From: Candidatus Methanoplasma sp.
GTDB taxonomy: Archaea > Thermoplasmatota > Thermoplasmata > Methanomassiliicoccales > Methanomethylophilaceae
Reading direction: 5' to 3'
NCBI GenBank assembly: GCA_031256955.1
Contig: JAIRPP010000008.1
Location: 62,001 to 126,000 of the forward strand
DNA length: 64,000 nucleotides
In this document: positions 44,421 to 52,307 of the stretch, one piece after another
How the letters are laid out: the number at the start of each line of letters is the position of its first letter
Position numbering within the stretch: position 1 is the first letter of the stretch
Program-made: the position numbers and the translations under genes
The notes under the pieces: model-generated
Databases searched by the model: none
Told to the model about the DNA's origin: nothing
The model's input: only the letters and a program-made list of their open reading frames with translations

Positions 44421-45668
44421 ATGGAGATCAGGAGGGACAGATATCTCAACAGGCTGGCGTCCAGAGAGCTGAACGGCGCAGTCAAGGTGATCACCGGCAT
44501 CAGGAGGTGCGGGAAGTCCTACCTCCTATTCCACCTCTTCAGAGACCTCCTGCTGAACAGGGGCGTTCCCAGGGACCGCATCATCGAGGTCGCGCTGGAC
44601 GACAGGAGGAACAAGAGCCTCCGCGACCCTGACGAGCTTTACAGGTTCGTGTCAGGCTCCGTGGGCGCGGGCCAGCACTACGCTTTCCTCGACGAGGTGC
44701 AGTATGCGGACGAGTTCGAGGACGTGATCAACAGCCTGCACCACATAGAGAACCTGGACATATACGTAACCGGCAGCAACTCCAAGTTCCTATCGAAAGA
44801 CATACTGACCGAGTTCAGGGGGAGGGGGGACGAGGTCGAGATCAGGCCACTGTCCTTCTCCGAGTTCGCGTCCGCATACCCGGGGGACAGGGAGGCGGCC
44901 TGGGGCGAGTACCTTACCTACGGCGGGATGCCTGAGATCCTGTCCAAGAAGACCGAGGAGGAGAAGGTCTCATACCTGCAGAGGCTCGTGGACGGGGTCT
45001 ATCTGAAGGACATAATCGAGAGGAACGGCGTCGAGATGGAGGAGATGCTGGGGCTGATAACCGATTCGCTGTGCTCCGCCATAGGCTCTCTGACGAACCC
45101 GCTGAGGATCTGCAACACCCTGGGCACCCTCGGATACAGGGGGGCGGACAACGAGACCGTGTCCAGATACATCGGGCACCTCGCGGATTCGTTCCTCTTC
45201 GAGAGGTCCAGGAGATACGATGTCAAAGGCAGGAGGTACTTCGACACTCCGTACAAATACTACGCCGCCGACGTGGGCCTGAGGAACGCGAGGCTAGACT
45301 TCAGGCGGCAGGAGCACGCCCGCATCATGGAGAACATAGTCTACAACGAGCTCAGGTCCAGGGGGTTCGGCGTGGACGTAGGGGTCATAGAGTCCAGGGA
45401 CAGGGCGGGAGGGTCTTCCGAGTACGCGCAGCTGGAGATCGATTTCGTAGCCAACATGGGGAGCAGGAGATACTACGTCCAGTCCGCGTACAGCCTCCCG
45501 GACGCGGAAAAGAGGGAGAGGGAGATCAGGCCGTTCCTGAAGACGGGGGATTCGTTCAAGAAGATCGTGGTCACAGGGGACCGCGCGCCGCCCCATAGGG
45601 ACGAGAACGGGATCCTGACCCTGAACATCCTGGACTTCCTCCTGGACGATGGGAGCCTGGACCTCTGA
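44421..45668 (+). CDS. AAA ATPase with DUF4143 C-terminal domain (ATPase 1)
   Basis: A 415-residue member of the AAA_14/DUF4143 family. Walker A is GIRRCGKSYLL (about 24-34) and Walker B HYAFLDEVQYADEFE; sensor-like YVTGSNSKFLS follows. The C-terminal half (about 200-410) has the winged-helix and nuclease-like DUF4143 region (FVANMGSRRYYVQSAY) ending LNILDFLLDDG. These proteins are widespread and poorly understood; restriction-enzyme-like fold and DNA binding have been inferred. The ATG at 44421 is preferred over the TTG two codons upstream. The gene converges on ATPase 2. Confidence 0.88.
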   Translation: MEIRRDRYLNRLASRELNGAVKVITGIRRCGKSYLLFHLFRDLLLNRGVPRDRIIEVALDDRRNKSLRDPDELYRFVSGSVGAGQHYAFLDEVQYADEFEDVINSLHHIENLDIYVTGSNSKFLSKDILTEFRGRGDEVEIRPLSFSEFASAYPGDREAAWGEYLTYGGMPEILSKKTEEEKVSYLQRLVDGVYLKDIIERNGVEMEEMLGLITDSLCSAIGSLTNPLRICNTLGTLGYRGADNETVSRYIGHLADSFLFERSRRYDVKGRRYFDTPYKYYAADVGLRNARLDFRRQEHARIMENIVYNELRSRGFGVDVGVIESRDRAGGSSEYAQLEIDFVANMGSRRYYVQSAYSLPDAEKREREIRPFLKTGDSFKKIVVTGDRAPPHRDENGILTLNILDFLLDDGSLDL

Positions 45669-45688
45669 CGCGGGGGGCGCGCCCGAGA

Positions 45689-46888
45689 TCACCAGTCGGA
45701 CAGGAGCCAGTCTACGATGTTCAGGTGCCTTATCCCCCCGGGGGCGGCCCTCCTCACGCGGTCCGCGGTGAGTATGGTCTTAGGGAAGCTGTCCCCTATC
45801 TGCGAGAGGGACCTCGTCTCCCGCTCGTAGGCGTCGTCGGGCGCCATCGTGAGGGCCACTTGGAAATACTCGCGCCCCGAGCCCCTCTCGGCGGTGAAAT
45901 CCACCTCCCGGTCCAGATAGCTCCCCACTGACACGGAGTACCCCCTCCTGCGGAGCTCCAGGTACACTATGTTCTCCATCTGCCTGCCCAGGTCGTCGCC
46001 CTTCGACGACCCCAGGACCGCGTTCCTCATGCCGGTGTCCGCCGCGTAGTACTTCTCGAGCGACTGCAGGTGCCTGTTGCCGACGATGTCGAACCTCCCG
46101 GCGTCGTAGAGGATGTACGCCTCCTCCAGGTATCTCAGGTAGCTGCCGACGGTGGAATGGTTCTGGCGGAGATGCTTCGATATGGAGCTCCTGCTGGTCA
46201 CGTTGCCTATGTTGGAGAAAAGGAACCTCATTACCGAGTCTATCGACGCAGCGTCTCTGACGCCGTTCCTGGCTATCACGTCTTTATTGAGGATCGTGTC
46301 GCATATCCCCGCGAGGTGGTCCCTCCTGAACCTCTCGTCCGCATCTGGATCTATCATAGGCATGGACCCCTTCCAAACATAGTCGCCGAACCTGTCGTCC
46401 ACGGTCTGCGAGGGGCCGGGGGGGTATAGCTCCAGGTATTCCCTGAACGACAGGGGCAGCAGATCTATCTCGACGTAGCGCCCGGATATGTAGGTCGACA
46501 GCTCGGACGACAGGAGGTACGCGTTCGACCCCGTAACGTACACATCCGCATCGTAATCCACCATCAGGGAGTTGAGGGTGCGCTCCCATCCCTCCACCCT
46601 CTGCACCTCGTCTAAGAACACGTATACGCGCCCGCTCTCGGGCAGCGATTCCGATATCCTGCGGTTGAGGTCGCGGAAGTCCGATATGTCGTCGGCCGCG
46701 CCGGATTCCAGGTTGAGGTAGAATATGTCGGACTCGCGGACGCCCGAGTCCGCGAGGCGCCTCATGAACTGCCTCATGAGGGTGGACTTTCCGCACCTCC
46801 TGATCCCCGTGATTATCTTGGCGACGTCCGTCCTGTCCCTCCCGGCGTCCAGCCTCTCCAGGTCTTTCGCCCTCAGCACCTCTCTCAT
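45689..46888 (-). CDS. AAA ATPase with DUF4143 C-terminal domain (ATPase 2)
   Basis: A 399-residue relative of ATPase 1 with the same layout: GIRRCGKSTLMRQFM (Walker A), VYVFLDEVQRVEGWE (Walker B), YVTGSNAYLLSSELSTYISGR-type sensor region, a winged-helix segment (TSRSSISKHLRQNHSTVGSYL) and the DUF4143 end with DREVDFTAE and HLNIVDWLLSDW. The two genes converge with 20 bp between stops but are too different to be a recent duplicate. Two palindromes made of TTTTGATA/TATCAAAA lie directly upstream. Function unknown. Confidence 0.88.
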   Translation of the reverse strand: MREVLRAKDLERLDAGRDRTDVAKIITGIRRCGKSTLMRQFMRRLADSGVRESDIFYLNLESGAADDISDFRDLNRRISESLPESGRVYVFLDEVQRVEGWERTLNSLMVDYDADVYVTGSNAYLLSSELSTYISGRYVEIDLLPLSFREYLELYPPGPSQTVDDRFGDYVWKGSMPMIDPDADERFRRDHLAGICDTILNKDVIARNGVRDAASIDSVMRFLFSNIGNVTSRSSISKHLRQNHSTVGSYLRYLEEAYILYDAGRFDIVGNRHLQSLEKYYAADTGMRNAVLGSSKGDDLGRQMENIVYLELRRRGYSVSVGSYLDREVDFTAERGSGREYFQVALTMAPDDAYERETRSLSQIGDSFPKTILTADRVRRAAPGGIRHLNIVDWLLSDW

Positions 46889-46916
46889 AGGGGATGTGAC
46901 GCGCTCTATGTATTTA

Positions 46917-46940
46917 TTTTTGATACTACATTATCAAAAA
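46917..46940. promoter_or_regulatory. Inverted repeat upstream of ATPase 2, proximal
   Basis: TTTTTGATA-N6-TATCAAAAA, a perfect 9-6-9 palindrome 28 bp upstream of the leftward ATG. The spacing from the start fits an operator at the transcription start. Confidence 0.55.
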
Positions 46941-46957
46941 ACCATTTTATCTGATAC

Positions 46958-46979
46958 TTTTGATGATACAATATCAAAA
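46958..46979. promoter_or_regulatory. Inverted repeat upstream of ATPase 2, distal
   Basis: TTTTGAT-N8-ATCAAAA, a second palindrome of the same half-site 41 bp from the first, with an additional TGATAC between. Two copies of one half-site sequence in front of a single gene suggest cooperative binding. Confidence 0.5.
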
Positions 46980-47046
46980 AACTGAAGATTCTCGCTCTGA
47001 TCGCCCGATACCGCCCCGTGTCGCCGAAGATGATCGGGATTAATCA

Positions 47047-47150
47047 GTAATACTAATACATGTTATTAGTAATACTAATACTTATTAGAAAATAATCTGT
47101 AATACTAATACATGATATTAGTAATACTAATACTTATCAGAAAATAATTA
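47047..47150. repeat. Two 52-bp tandem repeats containing palindromes, upstream of AlbA/Schlafen-like gene
   Basis: Two units (47047-47098 and 47099-47150) differ at about four positions. Each contains the palindrome TACTAATA-N5-TATTAGTA (47051-47071 and 47103-47123) plus a further TACTAATA and an AGAAAATAA tail. The block is almost free of G and C, unlike all flanking DNA, and ends about 97 bp before the ATG at 47247. A regulatory array for that gene is the simplest reading. The rest of the 46889-47246 gap contains the ATPase 2 palindromes and no gene. Confidence 0.65.
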
Positions 47151-47246
47151 GAAAATAGCCAGCATACGAATATGATCTGCGAGCACACGAGTCTGCGCTG
47201 AAAAATTCAACGCAGAATTGATTAATATGCATGTGCATCGGGAACT

Positions 47247-48686
47247 ATGGCGCTATGCGACGACATACTTCAGGGCGAAGGAGAGGAGATGGAATTCAAA
47301 CGCGAGCTCCCTAGAGATGCGACGCATTACGTCAATGCTGCCATAGCCTTCAGCAACGGGTCTGGCGGAAGGATAATCTTCGGAATCGGAGACGGGGGAG
47401 AAATCGTCGGTCTCCCGCCGGAGGACCTGAGGGCAATAGAGGAATCCGTAAACAATAGCATAGCTGATCTCTGTGTCCCTCGCATAAAGCCCCGCTTCTC
47501 TAAAGCCACTGAAGATGGCAAGGTGCTGCTGATTGTCACGATATATTCTGGAGACCGCAAGCCATACCATCTCGCGAACACTAGCAAAAGAAAAGGGACT
47601 TTCATACGCATCGGAAGCAGCAACCGCGAAGCCACTCCGTTTGAGATCAAAGACTTGGAATCGGCATCTAGAGGAACATACCACGACGAATCCAGATACT
47701 GCGACGCCGAACTGGACGAAGACGCCATCGCAAAGCTCTGCTCCGACCTCAGCATCTACGGCAAGAGGGCGTTCTCCAGGATGGACCTGGTCAACAAGAG
47801 GGTGATCAGGAGAGACGCGGGGGGAGAGTATCCCACGCTCGCCTACGCGCTGCTGACCGGCGCGCCCGTGCCCATGAGCACGATCGAGTGCGCCAGGTTC
47901 AGGGGAGTCGAGAAGGGGGAGTTCACCAGCATGAAGTCCTTCGGCGGCCCGATATACGAGCAGCTGGAGAAGGCGCACGAGTTCGTCCTAGATCGTCTGG
48001 ACAACGCCGTGACGGTTTCCGAGAGGAGCATATCGAGGACCGAGACGTACGAGATACCCGACGCGGCCGTGAGGGAGGCGATAGTCAACGCCGTCACTCA
48101 CCGCAACTATGCGGTAAACAACGCCCGCATATACGTATCCGTGTTCGACGACCGCGTCGAGGTCAGGTCTCCCGGGACCGTGCCCGTGGGGATGACTCTG
48201 AAATCGGCGATGTCCGGCGAATCGGCTGTCAGGAACCGCGCCATAGCCGAAATGTTCAGGTCCGCTGGGATCTCGGAGGGCTGGGGGAACGGTATAATCA
48301 GGATCAGGTCGCTGTGCATGGAACAGGGGCTGAGGGAGCCGCTGTTCGAGGAGAGGTCGTCGAGCTTCGTGGTCACCCTGTTCAGGCCCGCTCGCCAAGG
48401 CCGGGGGGGAGCCGCCGGCGCGCGCGAGATCCATGAGGGCTGCCGCTCGGCGATAGTGAGGTACATCGCCGAGAACGGAGGCGCCACCAGGCGCGAGATA
48501 GGCTCCCTGCCCGGATGCGCGTTCTCGGATCTTCCGGAGGAGAAGAGGTACGTGAAGGTCAGCAACATAATCAGGTCCCTGGTTCGCAGAGGCGAAATAT
48601 ATAACGCGGGATCCGACAGGCGCCCGAGGTACGTTCTGCCGGAGAGGGGGGACGGATCCCCCGCTGACGCGCCCAGGATTCGCTGA
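47247..48686 (+). CDS. AlbA_2/Schlafen-domain ATP-binding protein
   Basis: A 479-residue relative of the protein at 38143-39549. The AlbA_2 domain begins at residue 9 (LQGEGEEMEFKRELPRDA; AFSNGSGGRIIFGIGDGG). The HATPase_c_4-like block is visible at about 275-370 (PDAAVREAIVNAVTHRNYAV; EGWGNGIIRI). A winged-helix region lies near the C-terminus (ATRREIGSLPGC). The first 500 bp are clearly AT-richer than the remainder and use many AAA and AGA codons, while the end is normal for this genome; a mosaic origin is possible. Function unknown; the tandem 52-bp block upstream may regulate it. Confidence 0.83.
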   Translation: MALCDDILQGEGEEMEFKRELPRDATHYVNAAIAFSNGSGGRIIFGIGDGGEIVGLPPEDLRAIEESVNNSIADLCVPRIKPRFSKATEDGKVLLIVTIYSGDRKPYHLANTSKRKGTFIRIGSSNREATPFEIKDLESASRGTYHDESRYCDAELDEDAIAKLCSDLSIYGKRAFSRMDLVNKRVIRRDAGGEYPTLAYALLTGAPVPMSTIECARFRGVEKGEFTSMKSFGGPIYEQLEKAHEFVLDRLDNAVTVSERSISRTETYEIPDAAVREAIVNAVTHRNYAVNNARIYVSVFDDRVEVRSPGTVPVGMTLKSAMSGESAVRNRAIAEMFRSAGISEGWGNGIIRIRSLCMEQGLREPLFEERSSSFVVTLFRPARQGRGGAAGAREIHEGCRSAIVRYIAENGGATRREIGSLPGCAFSDLPEEKRYVKVSNIIRSLVRRGEIYNAGSDRRPRYVLPERGDGSPADAPRIR

Positions 48687-48742
48687 ACCCTATAATACGC
48701 TTATATGCTCTGGTCAGCCTATCCTCTCGCGGGGAAGACAAA

Positions 48743-50248
48743 ATGACTTCGTCGCCGAGCGTCAAGATCCTGGCCGCGATCGGGTTCATCGTCGCACTGG
48801 TAGCCGTTGCCGCATTCGCGTCGTCTGCGTCAGATCCCGACGCATCGGGCTCCGATGCCGCGGGCGGACGGCTTCCCACGTACTCCGTGACCCTGTACAA
48901 GGAGGGCGACGGGCTAGTATATGGATCGGGGACCTACAGGTCCGGGGCGAGCGCGTCCCTCGTAGCGACTCCGAGCGAGGGATACCGCTTCGTCGGATGG
49001 TACAGCGGCGGCTCGCTGGTGGGATCCGACGCCACATACAAGCTCATCGTCAAGTCGGACCAAAAGATAACCGCCAAATTCGAAAAGGCCACGTGCGTCA
49101 TCGAAGCGAGGGCCGGCGATCCGAACAGGGGGTTCGTCTCCGGGGGCGGAGCCGCAGTGCAGTATGGAAGCGCGGTCTATCTAAACGCCTCCCCCGCCTA
49201 CGGGTACCAGTTCTCTGGGTGGCAGATAGGAGGAGTCACCGTGTCCTCGTCCAGCGGGTACCGCCATGTCGCGACGGGCGACGCGACCGTGGTCGCCGCG
49301 TTCTCCATAATCCATGACGCGTCTTTCTCCGTCTTCCAGCAGTCTTCCGCGTCGCCTTCCGTGATAACCTCGGACTCGAAGTACAATGTAGATGTGTCCA
49401 GCAGGACGTGGGCTTTCTCGGACGCCATATCTGGCGCTACGATGGGTGGCGGAACCTATTTCGGCGGCGGTCAGCCCAGCTATTCCATGACAGTCTCCGC
49501 CTCTGGAGGCAAAGCCGTCAAGGTGACGCAGACGGTGAGGTACTCCGACGGCCAGACTTCGACCAGCTCGAGCGTAGCGGTCGTCGACGCCACGGTGACC
49601 AAGACGTACTCGTGGAGGTATCAGAGCGACGCATGGTACTCCATCATAACCGATCTGATAAACCTCAACAACAAATCCGCCAAATGGGACGTGCCTATGA
49701 AATTCAGCTGGTACTACAGCGCGCTGTCGTCTAGCCTGCCCAGATCCAACGGGTACAGCGTCATCTCCAGCTACGTCACTCACTCCGATCCCGTCATAAA
49801 ATCCATGGCAGACGCATTGTACAGCTATTCTTCAGGCATGAGCAGCATAGACAGGGCCAATTTCGTGCTGAAGTTCGTCCAGAGCATACCGTATGACGAC
49901 TACGAGAAGGGTACGCCCGACTACTGGAAGCTCCCCGCGGAGACCCTGTGGGAGCAGAGGGGCGACTGCGAGGACCACGCGTTCCTATTCGCGGCGCTCA
50001 TGAAGGCCATGGGATACAGAGTCATCCTCCACTACATTTATTGCTATGATTCGCGGGGGAACCTTACCAACGCACACATAGCCGCGGGAGTTGACGTTTC
50101 CGGAGGCGGCGGCGAGTACACTACGGTGGACGGCGTCAGGTATTTTTACTGCGAGGCGACCGCGACGCAATCCGCAGGGTGGCGGGACTATGCGAGCATA
50201 GGCTACAAGCCAACGGGCTTTGTGATAAAAAGCACGTACAAAGTATGA
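48743..50248 (+). CDS. Transglutaminase-like surface protein with InlB-type repeats (TG2)
   Basis: A 501-residue paralogue of TG1. A signal or anchor (about 8-28), two InlB-type repeats (about 45-190; SEGYRFVGWYSGGSLVG, AYGYQFSGWQIGG), a Ser/Thr-rich middle and a transglutaminase-like domain with Cys in RGDCEDHAFLFAAL and His in TNAHIAAGVDV. Codon use is less GC-biased than in TG1 (frequent AAA and TAT), except in the segment around the catalytic Cys, which matches TG1 almost base for base. The ATG at 48743 follows GGGGAAGACAAA. Surface location and crosslinking or peptidase activity are inferred. Confidence 0.85.
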   Translation: MTSSPSVKILAAIGFIVALVAVAAFASSASDPDASGSDAAGGRLPTYSVTLYKEGDGLVYGSGTYRSGASASLVATPSEGYRFVGWYSGGSLVGSDATYKLIVKSDQKITAKFEKATCVIEARAGDPNRGFVSGGGAAVQYGSAVYLNASPAYGYQFSGWQIGGVTVSSSSGYRHVATGDATVVAAFSIIHDASFSVFQQSSASPSVITSDSKYNVDVSSRTWAFSDAISGATMGGGTYFGGGQPSYSMTVSASGGKAVKVTQTVRYSDGQTSTSSSVAVVDATVTKTYSWRYQSDAWYSIITDLINLNNKSAKWDVPMKFSWYYSALSSSLPRSNGYSVISSYVTHSDPVIKSMADALYSYSSGMSSIDRANFVLKFVQSIPYDDYEKGTPDYWKLPAETLWEQRGDCEDHAFLFAALMKAMGYRVILHYIYCYDSRGNLTNAHIAAGVDVSGGGGEYTTVDGVRYFYCEATATQSAGWRDYASIGYKPTGFVIKSTYKV

Positions 50249-50375
50249 CCGCAGGGCGTCATCGCCCGATCGCCCCGCGCCGCGCCCGGATCGCGCGATG
50301 CCGGCGATCTCGCCTCCGTGTGGGGGCGCTTGGACCGCGCGCTGGCGCGGAGCGGCCGTTTCAAAAGAAATACCA

Positions 50376-50384
50376 TTAAATATT
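50376..50384 (+). promoter_or_regulatory. TATA box of tRNA-Asp
   Basis: TTAAATATT about 28 bp upstream of the mature tRNA start, the expected distance for an archaeal tRNA promoter. Confidence 0.55.
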
Positions 50385-50407
50385 ACCGCTCTTTATCGTG
50401 GCTTACT

Positions 50408-50483
50408 GCCCTGGTAGTGTAGCGGCCTATCATGGGGCCCTGTCGAGGCCCCGACACGGATTCGAATTCCGTCCAGGGCGCCA
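50408..50483 (+). tRNA. tRNA-Asp (GTC)
   Basis: A complete cloverleaf. The acceptor GCCCTGG pairs with CCAGGGC, the discriminator is G and CCA is encoded. The anticodon stem GGGCC/GGCCC encloses loop CTGTCGA, giving anticodon GTC with U33. The T arm is ACGGA-TTCGAAT-TCCGT. There is no intron. It is the only tRNA I find in the window. Confidence 0.95.
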
Positions 50484-50593
50484 TCCCATTTCATGGCGTT
50501 CGGCATTCTCGGGGGCGGGGGGCTTTTCAGAGGTCTGGAACAGGACCTCCCCGACCGTCACGATCATATCCCTGAAAGGCTTTCCAGCCACAT

Positions 50594-51361
50594 ATGGCGT
50601 TCGACGGAAGATGCGGGATAGTCGAGATAGACGAGGAGAACAAGACGGTCGTCTTCGACGCGTACAAGCTCAAGAAGATCTCCGGGACCAGGCTCGCCCC
50701 CATACTCGGGATGAGCTCGTTCTCCACCCCGTTCAAGGCCGCGTGCGAGCTCGCCGGGCTGTACCCCGGGGACAAGGCCAACAAATACATAGACGCGGGG
50801 AACCTCCTCGAGCCCGTGCTCAGGGACCACCTGGCATCCAACAAGGGGGTCCTGTACGATGCGCTGGGAATCCCCGCCGGGACGCCCCTTTCCGTGGACG
50901 AGCCCGTGGAGAAGGAGAGGTGCGGTTACGACCACTTCCACGACAACAAGGTCTTCGGCGGGCTGGTCGACGGATACATATCCGTCAACGGGAAGAGGGA
51001 TTCCATACTGGAGATCAAGACCTCCGGCGCCAGGGCCAAGTGGGACGACGGGAGCGGAGGGGACGCCAACGTGCCCATGGAGTACATGCTCCAGGCGTCC
51101 CTGTACGCCGAGCTCTCCGGCCTGGACAGGATAGTCTTCCTGGTGGGGTTCCTGGAGGAGCAGGACTACGACCGCGCCTTCCTCTGGCGCCCCTGCGCGG
51201 AGAACACCGCGCTGATCGTGAAGGACAAGCTGGAGATGGAGCCGTACATGAGGGAGGCGGAGGCGTGGTACAGGGAATACATGAAGAACGGCTACACCCC
51301 CGAGTGGACGGACAGGGACGCGGACGTGCTCAAGTACCTGAAGGCTTACAAGAGGAGATGA
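50594..51361 (+). CDS. YqaJ-like PD-(D/E)XK exonuclease
   Basis: A 255-residue nuclease of the YqaJ/lambda-exonuclease type. [11 protein letters not shown] and SILEIKTSG supply the D...ExK core, and GMSSFSTPF plus [13 protein letters not shown] match the N-terminal helical part. Proteins of this class usually come from phages and help recombination. It lies 110 bp downstream of tRNA-Asp, a favoured integration site, but composition is that of the host genome and no integrase, repeat of the tRNA end or other phage gene is visible. It may be a domesticated repair nuclease. No ribosome site is seen. Confidence 0.8.
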   Translation: MAFDGRCGIVEIDEENKTVVFDAYKLKKISGTRLAPILGMSSFSTPFKAACELAGLYPGDKANKYIDAGNLLEPVLRDHLASNKGVLYDALGIPAGTPLSVDEPVEKERCGYDHFHDNKVFGGLVDGYISVNGKRDSILEIKTSGARAKWDDGSGGDANVPMEYMLQASLYAELSGLDRIVFLVGFLEEQDYDRAFLWRPCAENTALIVKDKLEMEPYMREAEAWYREYMKNGYTPEWTDRDADVLKYLKAYKRR

Positions 51362-51405
51362 GGGACCAAAACCCTTTTAACAGAGGGGCCTTAATGGGAG
51401 ATAGC

Positions 51406-51753
51406 ATGCGTTGGATGCTCAGAGGCAAGATACACCGGGCCACGGTCACAGAGACCAGGCTCGACTACGAGGGAAGCATCACCATAGACGCGGCCCTGCT
51501 GGAGAAGGCGGGCATATGGGTGGGGGAGAGGGTGACCATAGCGAACGTCAACAACGGCGAGCGCTTCGAGACCTACGTTTTCGAGGGGTCCCGGGAGAGC
51601 GGGGAGGTCGCGGTCAACGGGGCCGCGGCGCGCCTCTGCTCCAAGGGCGACAAGATAATCATCATGGGCTACGAGCTCACCGACGAGCCTGTGCGCGCCA
51701 GGGCGGTGCTCGTGGACGACTGCAACCGCGCGGTCAGAGAGATCGAGTACTGA
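51406..51753 (+). CDS. panD: Aspartate 1-decarboxylase (pyruvoyl type)
   Basis: A 115-residue proenzyme that makes beta-alanine from aspartate for pantothenate. The self-cleavage site is visible as Gly23-Ser24 in [10 protein letters not shown], and [24 protein letters not shown] and [18 protein letters not shown] match bacterial PanD along its length. I chose the ATG at 51406, which follows GGGAGAT; an ATG 12 bp upstream is possible. It overlaps rnhA by one base. Archaea usually make beta-alanine by a PLP-dependent decarboxylase, so bacterial-type panD suggests lateral gain. Confidence 0.9.
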   Translation: MRWMLRGKIHRATVTETRLDYEGSITIDAALLEKAGIWVGERVTIANVNNGERFETYVFEGSRESGEVAVNGAAARLCSKGDKIIIMGYELTDEPVRARAVLVDDCNRAVREIEY

Positions 51754-52169
51754 TGCTGCGGGTGTATTCCGACGGGGGGTCCCGCGGGAACCCGGGGCCG
51801 GCCGCGTTCGCCGTGGTGGCTTCCGAGGGCGGGAGGGTCGTCTTCGAGCTCTCCGAGTTCATAGGGGTGGAGACGAACAACTGCGCCGAGTACAGGGGGC
51901 TCATAGCCGGGATCGCGAAGGCGGTCGAGCTCGGCGCCGGAGAGGCGGAGTTCGTGACCGATTCGGAGCTCATGGCGAGGCAGATGAACGGGATCTACAG
52001 GGTCAAGAGCCCCAAGCTCAGGGAGCTGCATGAGAACGCGAAGGCGCTGGCGTCCCTGATCCCGAAGGTGTCGTTCAGGAACGTGAGGCGGGAGGAGGAG
52101 CTGATCCCGCGGGCGGACGCGCTCCTGAACATGGAGCTGGACAGGCGCATGGGGCGGCGGCGCCTGTGA
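51753..52169 (+). CDS. rnhA: Ribonuclease HI
   Basis: A 138-residue RNase H fold protein that degrades RNA in RNA-DNA hybrids. Catalytic residues are visible as Asp7 (VYSDGGSRGNPGPA), Glu46 (NNCAEYRGL) and Asp70 (FVTDSELM). It lacks the basic handle of the E. coli enzyme, which is usual for archaeal type 1 RNase H. The start overlaps the panD stop (TGATG), so it is translated with panD. Confidence 0.93.
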   Translation: MLRVYSDGGSRGNPGPAAFAVVASEGGRVVFELSEFIGVETNNCAEYRGLIAGIAKAVELGAGEAEFVTDSELMARQMNGIYRVKSPKLRELHENAKALASLIPKVSFRNVRREEELIPRADALLNMELDRRMGRRRL

Positions 52170-52211
52170 TGGCGGCCGGGGCCTTCTAGCCAGAGCGGCG
52201 CGGAGCAGTTC

Positions 52212-52283
52212 CTCGATTTGCACAACGGAAACACCCTCAATTTGCACAATGAAAACACCCTCAATTTGCACAATGGTTTAAAT
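52212..52283. repeat. Three 24-bp tandem repeats upstream of ATPase 3
   Basis: Units begin at 52212, 52236 and 52260 with the core CTCAATTTGCACAATG; the third runs into TTTAAA. The block ends 25 bp before the ATG of ATPase 3, overlapping its likely promoter. Units have no spacers, so this is not a CRISPR. Confidence 0.65.
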
Positions 52284-52307
52284 CGCTGAAACTCATCCGA
52301 TCTAACG

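Noticed and set aside
44421..46888. ATPases 1 and 2 as a toxin-antitoxin or restriction pair
   Set aside because: They are convergent, not an operon, both are complete family members of the same type, and neither has a toxin or methylase domain.
47047..47150. Possible CRISPR array
   Set aside because: The 52-bp units (and the 24-bp and 33-bp repeats at 52212 and 55487) are contiguous or degenerate, have no unique spacers and no cas genes nearby.
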